From Mesorhizobium intechi (GTDB lineage Bacteria > Pseudomonadota > Alphaproteobacteria > Rhizobiales > Rhizobiaceae), in the NCBI RefSeq assembly GCF_002879535.1, contig NZ_PNOT02000137.1, positions 1 to 33,609 on the forward strand: a stretch of DNA of 33,609 bases. The letters are read 5' to 3'. Below are positions 23,892-32,038 of this stretch, piece after piece. Below the pieces are notes generated by a model. The model did not search any database, was not told the DNA's origin, and saw only the letters and a list, made by a program, of their open reading frames with translations. The translations under genes were made by a program, and so were the position numbers. Positions within the stretch are counted from its first letter, which is position 1, and each line of letters opens with the position of its first letter.

Positions 23892-24377
23892 CTAGAGCGG
23901 CTTGCCTAGCCATTCGCGATAGAAGCCTTCGAGATCGGGCTGGAAATCGTGCACGATGGGATAGCCGGGGGCAGCCGCTTCCACCTCGTGCATGGTGCCG
24001 CACCGAGGGCAGATGAATTCGCGCAGCTCCATCCATTGCGGATCGGGGATATCGCTGTTGGGATAGATTTCGCGCAGCGCCTCCTCGGTGTTGCGCACGA
24101 TGATCGAAGCCTTGAGCTTCCAGTTCTTGCGATAGTCGCCGAAGGAGTGGCCGCATTCGCAGCGGGTCACGCGCTCGTCGCCGCTCTGGCAGATGAAGAG
24201 GTGATCCGAGACCGGCAGCAGGATCGGGTCCTTCCAGCCGACACGGTCCTGCAGCACCGCGACGTATTTGAAGAAGCGGTCGTCATCCTTGTAGGCGCTC
24301 ATGACGCGGCGTGTCTGCGGCCAAGGCAGCGTGCCCGCGACCAGATCGGAGATGACCTCCTTGCTGTACGAGGTCAT
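23892..24377 (-). CDS. acxC: Acetone carboxylase gamma subunit
   Basis: A 161-aa small subunit of the ATP-dependent acetone carboxylase type. It has cysteine pairs that could bind metal: C73 and C75 in TRCECGHSFGDYRKNW and C123 and C126 in FICPRCGTMHEVE. The length is close to Xanthobacter AcxC (about 168 aa), and this subunit separates acetone carboxylase from ordinary hydantoinases and acetophenone carboxylases. Its ATG overlaps the acxB stop (ATGA at 24377-24374), so the two are translationally coupled. The open frame further upstream is inside acxB and is ignored. The enzyme acts in the cytosol on acetone, bicarbonate and ATP to give acetoacetate. Confidence 0.88.
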   Translation of the reverse strand: MTSYSKEVISDLVAGTLPWPQTRRVMSAYKDDDRFFKYVAVLQDRVGWKDPILLPVSDHLFICQSGDERVTRCECGHSFGDYRKNWKLKASIIVRNTEEALREIYPNSDIPDPQWMELREFICPRCGTMHEVEAAAPGYPIVHDFQPDLEGFYREWLGKPL

Positions 24378-26578
24378 GGCTTTGCTCCCGGCATGAAGAT
24401 CGATTTGGCGTCGACGTTCCAGAAATCGCTGAATTCCCTGGTGAAGCGCGACGATAGCTTGATCGCGCTGGCATACATTTTCTTCACCTCGGGGGCGAAG
24501 TCGGCCGTCTCGACACGGCCGCGTTCGGTGGCGATCCATTCCGAGACCGGCCGTGCCTTGGCCAGCCGCTTGGCGCGCATTTCGGCGCGGTGGCGCTTGG
24601 TGGCCTCGATGTTGGCGACCGGATAGCCGGCCTCATCCTCATCCAGCATGATGCCGAAGATACCCTCGGCCGCTTCCTTGGTCAGATAGCCATTCTCGAC
24701 ATCCGCCGCCGTCTTGACCGGATCGCGCTCCAGCACGTCGCCATAACCGCCGCCGCCATTGTAGGAGTGCGTGAAGACGTCGCCGGCCTTGTGCGGGGCG
24801 GTGATGTAGGGACCTTCCATCGTCACATGCTCGCCCTGCAGCCGCAGTTCGAGTTCCGAGCGATGTGGGTTGGTGCCGGTGTGATGCGCCAGCGGCGCCC
24901 GTTTTTCGGCGAGTTCGAAGATGTTGGAATTGCGCACGGCGCGGTGCTTCTGGCAGGTCGGCGCCGGATAGCCGCCGCACATGCCGCCATTGTCGAACAC
25001 GCGGGAGGAATGCTCCGATGTAACCAGCCTGAGATGGTCGGTCTTGCTGACCAGCCAGGTCGAGACGAAGGAGCAGCCGCCGCGATATTTGCCGGCGCCG
25101 CCGGAATTGGGAACGATCGAGCGGCCGATATAGACCATCGGCATGTTCTGTTCCCAGATCTCGATATTGCCCATGTCGGATTCGGGGTTCCAGCCGACAT
25201 AGGCGGTGTCGAGCCCATCCTTGATCGCCAGCGCGCCGGAGCCGGCGGCCGCGCACTCGAAATGCGCCATGCCGAACAGCTTGCCGTACTGGCTGGTGCC
25301 GCCCATCTCGATCATCGGGCTGTTGACCTGGCCGACGAAGGCTTCCTCGACGAAGCCGCGGCCGATGAAGGCGCGCGACAACAGCCGCTGGAACACGCCG
25401 TAGGCCGGCAGCAGCAGAGCCCATGAGGTGGCGGTCGCCACCATCTCATTGTCCGGATTGGTCCATGTACCGTGCGGCAGTTTCAGCTCGGTCGCCATCC
25501 AGGCGCCGTCATTGACCAGGCCTTCGAAATTCATGTGCTGGGTCAAGGTCACGAACATGCCGCCATCCATGCCGGCCGGCGTGCAGTTCATCGAATGGTA
25601 GCCCCAGGGCTGCGTGCCCTCGAAATCCATGATGATCTTGCCGTCGGTGGTGATCTCCATCTCGATGGGCATGTTGTAGAGCCAGTCGGGATCGCCGAGC
25701 GGCTGATAACCCGGTTTGCCCGCGGTGACATGGCCGTAGAAAGTGTGGCCGCGATAGATGCCGGGCACCGTCAGCTGGCGCGTGCGGGCGAGTTGGGCGC
25801 GGCGGCCCTCCTCGATGAATTCCTTCGACACCTGCATCCAGTAGTCCAGGCCGATCTCGTCGATCAGCGCCTTGACGCTCTCGCGCATGTCGATGCAGGA
25901 GGCGACCTTGGCCTTCTCGTCGAGCACCCAATAGATCGGCATGCGCAAATTGCGTTCGCAGCGGATGACATAGTCGCGACGGATCTCGTCGTTCTCGCCG
26001 ATCTTTTCGGCGCACACGAACAGGCCCTCGGTGAAGCGCTCCTGCGCCAGCGCCACGTCGCCGCCGGGGGTGATGCCGCCGGCCTCGAGCTCATGGCAGA
26101 CCGCGCCCGCCCAGCCGACCAGCGTTCCGGAATGGAAGATCGGCACAACATCCATGACGTCGGGCACCTGCACGGTGCCGATGAAGGCATCGTTGTTGGC
26201 GAAGATGTCGCCGTCGCGGATGCAAGGGTTTTCCTCGTAGCCGTTGCGGATCATCCATTTGATGAAGCGGCTCATCGTGTGCACATGCACCATGATGCCG
26301 TTGGAGAGCGCGATCGCATCGCCTTCCGGCGTGTAGATGGCGACGACCATTTCGCCGACCTCGCGCACGCCCGGCGAAGCCGAGATGCGGCGGGCCATTT
26401 CGCGCGCCGAGACGCAATAGGCGCGAAGCTTGGTGTGTAGCGTCTCGAATTTCAGGGGATCCTGGTTGCGAAGCTGCAATTCGGTGATGCCGTCATAGCA
26501 GCCGGTCTCCTCCATGAGCCGTTCGGATTCGATCAGCCGTTCGCGGATGCGGAGCGCGGAGGCGGGTTTGTCCAGCAT
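24374..26578 (-). CDS. acxB: Acetone carboxylase alpha subunit (HyuB/hydantoinase B family)
   Basis: A 734-aa protein of the hydantoinase B/oxoprolinase family. It shows GDIFANNDAFIGTVQVPDV (123-141) and CHELEAGGITPGGD (161-174), the conserved metal/substrate region, and the Gly-rich C-terminal GDVFTHSYNGGGGYGD. In acetone carboxylase this subunit holds the carboxylation site and works with AcxA, which phosphorylates acetone and bicarbonate. Length is near that of Xanthobacter AcxB (about 776 aa). ATG 26578 has AAGG about 10 bases ahead and starts 14 bp after the acxA stop. The gene order A-B-C with a gamma subunit makes the acetone carboxylase call better than generic N-methylhydantoinase. 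The native ketone could be acetone or a near relative. Confidence 0.87.
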   Translation of the reverse strand: MLDKPASALRIRERLIESERLMEETGCYDGITELQLRNQDPLKFETLHTKLRAYCVSAREMARRISASPGVREVGEMVVAIYTPEGDAIALSNGIMVHVHTMSRFIKWMIRNGYEENPCIRDGDIFANNDAFIGTVQVPDVMDVVPIFHSGTLVGWAGAVCHELEAGGITPGGDVALAQERFTEGLFVCAEKIGENDEIRRDYVIRCERNLRMPIYWVLDEKAKVASCIDMRESVKALIDEIGLDYWMQVSKEFIEEGRRAQLARTRQLTVPGIYRGHTFYGHVTAGKPGYQPLGDPDWLYNMPIEMEITTDGKIIMDFEGTQPWGYHSMNCTPAGMDGGMFVTLTQHMNFEGLVNDGAWMATELKLPHGTWTNPDNEMVATATSWALLLPAYGVFQRLLSRAFIGRGFVEEAFVGQVNSPMIEMGGTSQYGKLFGMAHFECAAAGSGALAIKDGLDTAYVGWNPESDMGNIEIWEQNMPMVYIGRSIVPNSGGAGKYRGGCSFVSTWLVSKTDHLRLVTSEHSSRVFDNGGMCGGYPAPTCQKHRAVRNSNIFELAEKRAPLAHHTGTNPHRSELELRLQGEHVTMEGPYITAPHKAGDVFTHSYNGGGGYGDVLERDPVKTAADVENGYLTKEAAEGIFGIMLDEDEAGYPVANIEATKRHRAEMRAKRLAKARPVSEWIATERGRVETADFAPEVKKMYASAIKLSSRFTREFSDFWNVDAKSIFMPGAKP

Positions 26579-26592
26579 GGCGTTAGCCCTTC

Positions 26593-28734
26593 TCAAGCGT
26601 GGGTGTAGTGCAGCAGCGTCCATTCATCGACATGGACACAGTCCTGCGGATGAACGACGAGCGTGGTGGCGGGATGTTCGATGATGGCCGGGCCGATGAC
26701 CTCGTGACCGGGCTGCAGAACGTCCATCTCGTAGAGATTGGCCTTGTGCCAGCGACCGCCAATATAGGCCTCGCGCACGCCCTTGTGGGCGGATGACGGA
26801 TCCGACTTGCCAAGCGGACGCTTGAGCAGCACCGGCTTGACCTTGTCGGCGGTGGCGATGAGGCCAAGCTCGGTGATGGAGAAGCCGGCTTCGCCATAGC
26901 GCGAAACGCGATGGTTGACCTTGGCATAGACCGCCTCGAATTCGTCGATGACCCTGCGCATGTCATCGGCCGATTGGAGGGCCGGCAGCGGCGCCATCAC
27001 CTCGACGTCCTCCAGCTGGCCGGTGTAGCGCATCATCAGGAACGGCACGGTCTTGATCTTTTCGCGCGCATGGCCGTCTTCGATCATCTCGTCGACCGCC
27101 GCCTTGGTGAGGTCGTCCCAGACGGCGGTGACCTTCTTGCCGAAGGCGAGCAGCTCGTCGTCGCTGGCCCGCGCACCGATGTCGTGCTGCGTCGACACGG
27201 AGTGGCGGCGCATGAAGTCGGCGGTGGTGCAGCCGAAGGCCGAGAAGGCGGCGGCGAACTGGAAGGTGATGATGTCCTTGAAGCCGATGCCCCTGGAGCA
27301 GCCGGCGAGATGCAGCGGGCCGGAACCGCCATAGGAGAGCAGCGTGAATTCCGAGGGGTGGATGCCCTGGCCGGAAATGACGCGGCGCAGCGCGTTGTTG
27401 GCGTCGGCCTCCAGCATGTCGATCATGCCTTCCGCGGCTTCCTCCACTCCCACGCCAAGCAGGCGCGAGCATTTTTCCTCGAAGGCTATCCTCGCCTTCT
27501 CGACCTGCAGCACAACCTTGCCGCCGAGGAAATAATGCGGGTTGAGGCGGCCGAGGATGGCGTCGCAATCGGCGATGGTCGGTTCGGTGCCGCCCTTGGC
27601 GAAGCAGATCGGGCCGGGGTCGGAACCGGCGCTTTCCGGCCCGAGCGAGACTTTCCTGGTCAGCGGGTCGACCTTGAGGATCATGCCGGCGCCGGCGCCG
27701 ATCGTGTCGAGATGCAGCGTCGGCACGTTGAGCTTGAAGCGGTCCATCAGCGGTTCGTTCTCGATCCGCGTCTGGCCGCGGGTGATGACACCCATGTCGA
27801 AGGAGGTGCCGCCCATATCCGAGCAGATCAGCGAGTCGTTGCCGATCAGCTTGCCGACATAGGCCGCGCCCAGGATGCCGCCGATCGGACCGGAGATCAT
27901 GGTCTCATGCAGACGCGGATGGTTGATAGAGGTCAGGCCGCCAAACGAGAGCAGCGTCTGCACGCCATATTTGAAGCCATATTTCTTGGAGACGTCCTCG
28001 ATGCCCTTCAGCTGCCTGCGGCCGCGCGAGGTGGCATAGGCCTCGATCAGCACCGAGTTCAGCCGCGACTGCTCGCGGATGACGGGGCGGACCTCGTGGC
28101 TGGCGTAGACGAGGATGTCGGCGCCGGCCTTGGCGATCTCCTCGCGGCAGATCTCGGCGATGCGCTTCTCGTGCACGGGATTGACGTGCGAGAAGATCGA
28201 CATGATGCAGATCGCCTCGACCTTGTCGGCGATCAGCTTCCTGGCGGCGGCGGCGACCTCGTGCTCGTAGAGCGGCAGGATGACGTCGCCGAACTGGTCG
28301 ATGCGCTCGGTGACGCCATGGGTGCGCCTGCGCGGGACGAGGGGCTCCGGGTGGGCATGCGTCACCGCGTGCAGCCGGTCGGCATAGGAATAGTCCGCCC
28401 AGGCCTGCAGGCCACGGCCCATCAGGATCATGTCCTCCAGGCCCTTGGTGGTGATGAGGCCGAGGCGACGGCCGGTGCGCGACAACAATGTGTTGAGCAT
28501 GCCGGTGCCGGAATAGAGCACGACGTTGACGCCGGAGAACAGCTGCTCCAGCGAGACCCCCCAGGCGTCGGCCGCGTCCTCGGCCGAGGCTAGGAAACCC
28601 TCGGCCTCGTTCTTCGGCGTGGTCGCCGACTTGCCTATCTTGAAGTGGCCGTCCTGATCGACGAGGATCGTGTCGGTCATGGTGCCGCCGGCGTCGATGC
28701 CGATGACTATGGGATTGGTGGTGATCTGGTCCAC
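26593..28734 (-). CDS. acxA: Acetone carboxylase beta subunit (HyuA/hydantoinase A family)
   Basis: A 713-aa protein, nearly the size of Xanthobacter AcxA (about 717 aa). The N-terminal ATP-binding fold of the actin/ASKHA type opens VIGIDAGGTMTDTILVDQDG (10-29), and the second phosphate loop is CSDMGGTSFDMGV (D306 onward); LLSYGGSGPLHLAG is further conserved. It uses ATP to activate acetone and bicarbonate for the alpha subunit. The start is GTG 28734 with GGAAGG 6-7 bases upstream. It is the first gene of the leftward operon acxA-acxB-acxC-SDR and is divergent from a LuxR-type regulator over a 116-bp gap. Confidence 0.88.
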   Translation of the reverse strand: MDQITTNPIVIGIDAGGTMTDTILVDQDGHFKIGKSATTPKNEAEGFLASAEDAADAWGVSLEQLFSGVNVVLYSGTGMLNTLLSRTGRRLGLITTKGLEDMILMGRGLQAWADYSYADRLHAVTHAHPEPLVPRRRTHGVTERIDQFGDVILPLYEHEVAAAARKLIADKVEAICIMSIFSHVNPVHEKRIAEICREEIAKAGADILVYASHEVRPVIREQSRLNSVLIEAYATSRGRRQLKGIEDVSKKYGFKYGVQTLLSFGGLTSINHPRLHETMISGPIGGILGAAYVGKLIGNDSLICSDMGGTSFDMGVITRGQTRIENEPLMDRFKLNVPTLHLDTIGAGAGMILKVDPLTRKVSLGPESAGSDPGPICFAKGGTEPTIADCDAILGRLNPHYFLGGKVVLQVEKARIAFEEKCSRLLGVGVEEAAEGMIDMLEADANNALRRVISGQGIHPSEFTLLSYGGSGPLHLAGCSRGIGFKDIITFQFAAAFSAFGCTTADFMRRHSVSTQHDIGARASDDELLAFGKKVTAVWDDLTKAAVDEMIEDGHAREKIKTVPFLMMRYTGQLEDVEVMAPLPALQSADDMRRVIDEFEAVYAKVNHRVSRYGEAGFSITELGLIATADKVKPVLLKRPLGKSDPSSAHKGVREAYIGGRWHKANLYEMDVLQPGHEVIGPAIIEHPATTLVVHPQDCVHVDEWTLLHYTHA

Positions 28735-28850
28735 GGGTCGCCTTCCCTGTTCGAGAATGACCGCAGGCTAGATTCGATCGTGCGGATCGCGCCATATGCC
28801 TAAAGACACAATGACTGCGCGGCGCGGTTCGCCGAGAAAAGGGCATGCGC

Positions 28851-29615
28851 ATGGGCAACATCTGGGCGCCGCTGGCCAGGGCGATCGCCGCCACCGGCAC
28901 CGACCGGCATGTCGACTGCCTGATCGACCTGATCGGAGCGGACATCGCGCACGACCTGGTGACAGTCACCCGCTACTCGGCGACCAAGACGCCCGAATTC
29001 GTCAAGCACCGGCGCTTCTCGGACGAGATGGTGCGGCGCTATCTCGACAATTACTACGTCTTCGACCCGTTCTATGCCTCGTGGCGACGCGAGCGCCGTC
29101 TCGGCATCCTGCCGCTCAAGCGGCTGGCCGACGAAGAAGCCAGGCGCGGCCAGTACATAGCCGGCTTCCTGGCGCAGTCGGAAATCTGCGACGAGGTCGG
29201 CATCATGCTGTCCGATGGCGGCGACTGGTGTCTCGGCATCTTCCTCGACCGCTCGACCCGTTCGTTCAAGGACAGCGAGATCGCCCTCTTGGAGGAGCGG
29301 CTGCCGGTGTTCGAGGCGCTGCATGCGCTCGACATCACGGCGCGCGGCAGCGACTTTTCGCGCACCTCGGCCCCGACCGGCCCCGGCGCTTCACCGCAGC
29401 AGAAGCCGACCATCCCGACGAGCCTCTGGCCGGAACTGTCGCTGCGCGAGCGGGAACTGGTGCAGTTGATCCTCGCCGGCCATCCGACCGCCACCATCGC
29501 CCAGCGTCTCGACATCACCGTCGGCACCGTCAAGAACCATCGCAGGCGCATCTACGAGAAGCTCGACATCACCACCGAGCGGGAGCTGTTCCTGCAGTTC
29601 TTTCAGCACCGATAG
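28851..29615 (+). CDS. LuxR-family transcriptional regulator, divergent from acxA
   Basis: A 254-aa regulator. The C-terminal LuxR helix-turn-helix covers about 197-254: LSLRERELVQLILAGHPTAT, then IAQRLDITVGTVKNHRRRIY and EKLDITTERE, with the usual V-x-N-H recognition helix. The N-terminal 180 residues (for example DNYYVFDPFYASWRRERRLG) match neither a clear receiver nor a clear acyl-homoserine-lactone pocket that I can recognise, and may sense a small ligand. ATG 28851 fits the AAGGG at about 7 bases; ATG 28845 in the same frame is an alternative. Divergence from acxA suggests that it controls the acetone carboxylase operon; known acx operons elsewhere use a sigma-54 activator (AcxR), so this would be a different control scheme. 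Confidence 0.83.
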   Translation: MGNIWAPLARAIAATGTDRHVDCLIDLIGADIAHDLVTVTRYSATKTPEFVKHRRFSDEMVRRYLDNYYVFDPFYASWRRERRLGILPLKRLADEEARRGQYIAGFLAQSEICDEVGIMLSDGGDWCLGIFLDRSTRSFKDSEIALLEERLPVFEALHALDITARGSDFSRTSAPTGPGASPQQKPTIPTSLWPELSLRERELVQLILAGHPTATIAQRLDITVGTVKNHRRRIYEKLDITTERELFLQFFQHR

Positions 29616-29715
29616 CGGGCCTGCTGGCCTACCAATATCCCGTTCGGCGAGCCCGATCCCGCCTTGAATTTGGTTGCCGTTGACTTCACATTCGCCACCG
29701 ATTGGGAGGAACCAG

Positions 29716-30465
29716 ATGCCGAACTTTGCGGGACGCTTCGCTGGCCGGTCAGCTGTCATCACCGGCGGAGCCTCGGGCATCGGCCTCGCTGTCGCGCAAC
29801 GGATTGTCGAGGAAGGCGGACGCGTCTGCGTCTGGGACCGCGATCCGGCCCAGATCGAACAGGCGAAAACGCTCATCCCTGGCCTGCATGGTGTCGCCAT
29901 TGACGTCGCCGATGCCGCCGGCGTCGAGGGCGCCGCCGCAAGGACGATCGAAACCCTTGACGGCGTCGACATACTGGTGACCAGCGCGGCCATCACCGGA
30001 CCGAACATGACGACCTGGGCCTATTCGACCGAGGACTGGCAGAAGGTCATCGACATCAACATCAACGGGGTCTTCTACTGCAACAAGGCGCTGGTGCCGC
30101 ACATGCTCGAGCGCAATTATGGCCGCATCGTCAACATCGCCTCGATCGCCGGCAAGGAAGGCAATCCCAACGCTTCCGCCTACAGCACGTCCAAAGCCGC
30201 CGTGATCGGGCTGACCAAGTCGCTCGGCAAGGAACTGGCCAAGACCAAGGTGACGGTGAATTGCGTGACGCCGGCGGCAGTGCGCACGGCGATCTTCAAG
30301 CAGATGAGCCAGGAGCACATCGACTTCATGCTGTCCAAGATTCCGATGGCGCGCTTTGGCGAGGTCGAGGAAGTGGCGGCGCTGATCTGCTGGATCGCCT
30401 CGGAGGAATGCTCGTTCACGACCGCCGCCGTCTTCGACGTTTCCGGCGGTCGCGCCACGTATTGA
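29716..30465 (+). CDS. SDR-family oxidoreductase (3-oxoacyl-ACP reductase-like)
   Basis: A 249-aa classical SDR. TGGASGIG is at 16-23, D41 at the end of beta-2 favours NAD over NADP, S143, Y156 and K160 (YSTSK) form the active site, and VNCVTPAAVRT is the usual post-catalytic stretch. ATG 29716 follows GGGAGGA at 5 bases; the frame extends to 29674 without support. It lies 100 bp after the luxR gene on the same strand and may share its transcript. The substrate is unknown. It could act on hydroxybutyrate or a secondary alcohol linked to acetone metabolism, or on a sugar given the hydrolase downstream. Confidence 0.85.
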   Translation: MPNFAGRFAGRSAVITGGASGIGLAVAQRIVEEGGRVCVWDRDPAQIEQAKTLIPGLHGVAIDVADAAGVEGAAARTIETLDGVDILVTSAAITGPNMTTWAYSTEDWQKVIDININGVFYCNKALVPHMLERNYGRIVNIASIAGKEGNPNASAYSTSKAAVIGLTKSLGKELAKTKVTVNCVTPAAVRTAIFKQMSQEHIDFMLSKIPMARFGEVEEVAALICWIASEECSFTTAAVFDVSGGRATY

Positions 30466-30631
30466 TCCGGCCGGAACATTCCCACATTGGCCGGTGCGAC
30501 TACAAATCCGCGTGACGAGGCAACGATCGCAACTGGACACGCGTATAGTCGCTGACGTCTGTATGGGCGAAAACAGGGTTTGAGGAAAGCCATGACACGA
30601 CGCGACAGTTTGGCGATGACCCACGGCCGCC

Positions 30632-32038
30632 GTGCCGGTCCCACGCGATCGACGGCGGTCGCGGCCACCAGGCTGGAGATTGTATCGCTTGCCTGAAGCA
30701 GAGCCTGCAGCGCTGTCCGATGACGAACTTGTGGACCGCTATCAGCGCGCGGCCTTCGGCTATTTTCTGGAGAATGTGAACCCCGACAACGGGTTGGTCG
30801 CCGATACATCGCGGCCGAATTCGCCGGCCAGCATCGCTGTCGTCGGTTTCGCCCTCTCCTGCTATCCGATCGGCGTCGAACGCGGCTGGATGACGCGCGC
30901 GGCGGCGGTGGAGCTCACGCTTGCGGCGCTGCGCTTCTTCTCGGCCAGCCCGCAAAACGGTGGTAATGACGTCACCGGCCACAAGGGCTTCTACTACCAC
31001 TTCCTCGACATGCGCACCGGGCTGCGCGTCTGGCGCTGCGAGCTGTCGATGGTGGATACCGCCTTGCTGATGGCCGGCATATTGGTGGCCGGCGCCTATT
31101 TCTCCGGCGGGGACGATAAGGAAACCGAAATCCGGCAATTGGCCGAAGCGCTCTACCGGCGCGTCGACTGGCGCTGGGCGCAAGGCAGCAGCCCGACCTT
31201 GCGGCAAGGCTGGAAGCCGAAGAGCGGTTTTCTACACTATGGCTGGGAAGGCTATAACGAGGCGACCATCCTCTATGTGCTGTCGATGGCCTCGCCGGAC
31301 AGCCCGACTTCCGACGACAGTTACGAAGCCTGGACGGCGACCTACCAGTGGGAGAACATCTACGGCCATGACGTGCTCTATGGCGGTCCGCTGTTCATGC
31401 ACCAATTCTCGCATGCCTGGATCGATTTCGCCGGCATCCGCGACGCTTTCATGCGCGAGAAAAATTCGGACTATTTCGAAAACAGCCGCCGCTCGACCTA
31501 TCTCCACCGCGATTATGCCCGTCACAACCCGTATGGCTTCGACGGCTATGGCGAGAACCTTTGGGGCCTTTCGGCGGGGGACGGGCCTGGCGGGTTCCGC
31601 GCCAGCGTGGAGCGACGGAGGCACCGGTTTTCTGGCTATGCCGCGCGCGGCGCACCGTTCGGGCCGGACGACGGGACGATCGCGCCATGGTCCTATCCAG
31701 CGTCGCTGCCTTTCGCGCCTGACATCTGCCTGGCCGCCATGCGTCATCTGGGCGAGCGTTATCCGCAAGTGAGCGACAATTTCCGCCTGCCGAGCGGCTT
31801 CAATCCGACCTTGGCCAACCGGCGAAAATTCGGCGGCAACGGCTGGGTGTCGGAAGGCCATTACGGGCTGGACCAGGGCATTGTGGTGATGATGATCGAG
31901 AACCATCGCTCGCGCCTGATCTGGGAGTTGATGCGCTCCAATCGGCACATCCGCCGCGGCCTGGAGAAAGCGGGTTTCACCGGCGGATGGCTGGCACAGT
32001 CGGCAGGCTCCGCATCGGGAGCCTACGATGGCGCGTGA
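30632..32038 (+). CDS. Glucoamylase-like hydrolase (GH144-type beta-1,2-glucanase candidate)
   Basis: A protein of up to 468 aa with the 'glycoamylase' alpha/alpha-barrel domain: RAAFGYFLENVNPDNGLVAD near the N-terminus, ALRFFSASPQNG and GHKGFYYHFLDM, SMVDTALLMAGIL, HYGWEGYNEATILYVLSMAS, PLFMHQFSHAWIDFAGIRD, PYGFDGYGENLWGLSAGDGP and a C-terminal GLDQGIVVMMIENHRS. Family members include beta-1,2-glucan-cleaving GH144 enzymes, which would suit rhizobial cyclic glucans; this is inference. The GTG at 30632 is the longest start; TTG 30689 has GGAG 10 bases ahead and may be the real one. No signal peptide is seen, although a twin-Arg MTRRDSLAM frame begins at 30592 in another phase. It overlaps the next gene by 11 bp. 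Confidence 0.8.
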   Translation: MPVPRDRRRSRPPGWRLYRLPEAEPAALSDDELVDRYQRAAFGYFLENVNPDNGLVADTSRPNSPASIAVVGFALSCYPIGVERGWMTRAAAVELTLAALRFFSASPQNGGNDVTGHKGFYYHFLDMRTGLRVWRCELSMVDTALLMAGILVAGAYFSGGDDKETEIRQLAEALYRRVDWRWAQGSSPTLRQGWKPKSGFLHYGWEGYNEATILYVLSMASPDSPTSDDSYEAWTATYQWENIYGHDVLYGGPLFMHQFSHAWIDFAGIRDAFMREKNSDYFENSRRSTYLHRDYARHNPYGFDGYGENLWGLSAGDGPGGFRASVERRRHRFSGYAARGAPFGPDDGTIAPWSYPASLPFAPDICLAAMRHLGERYPQVSDNFRLPSGFNPTLANRRKFGGNGWVSEGHYGLDQGIVVMMIENHRSRLIWELMRSNRHIRRGLEKAGFTGGWLAQSAGSASGAYDGA

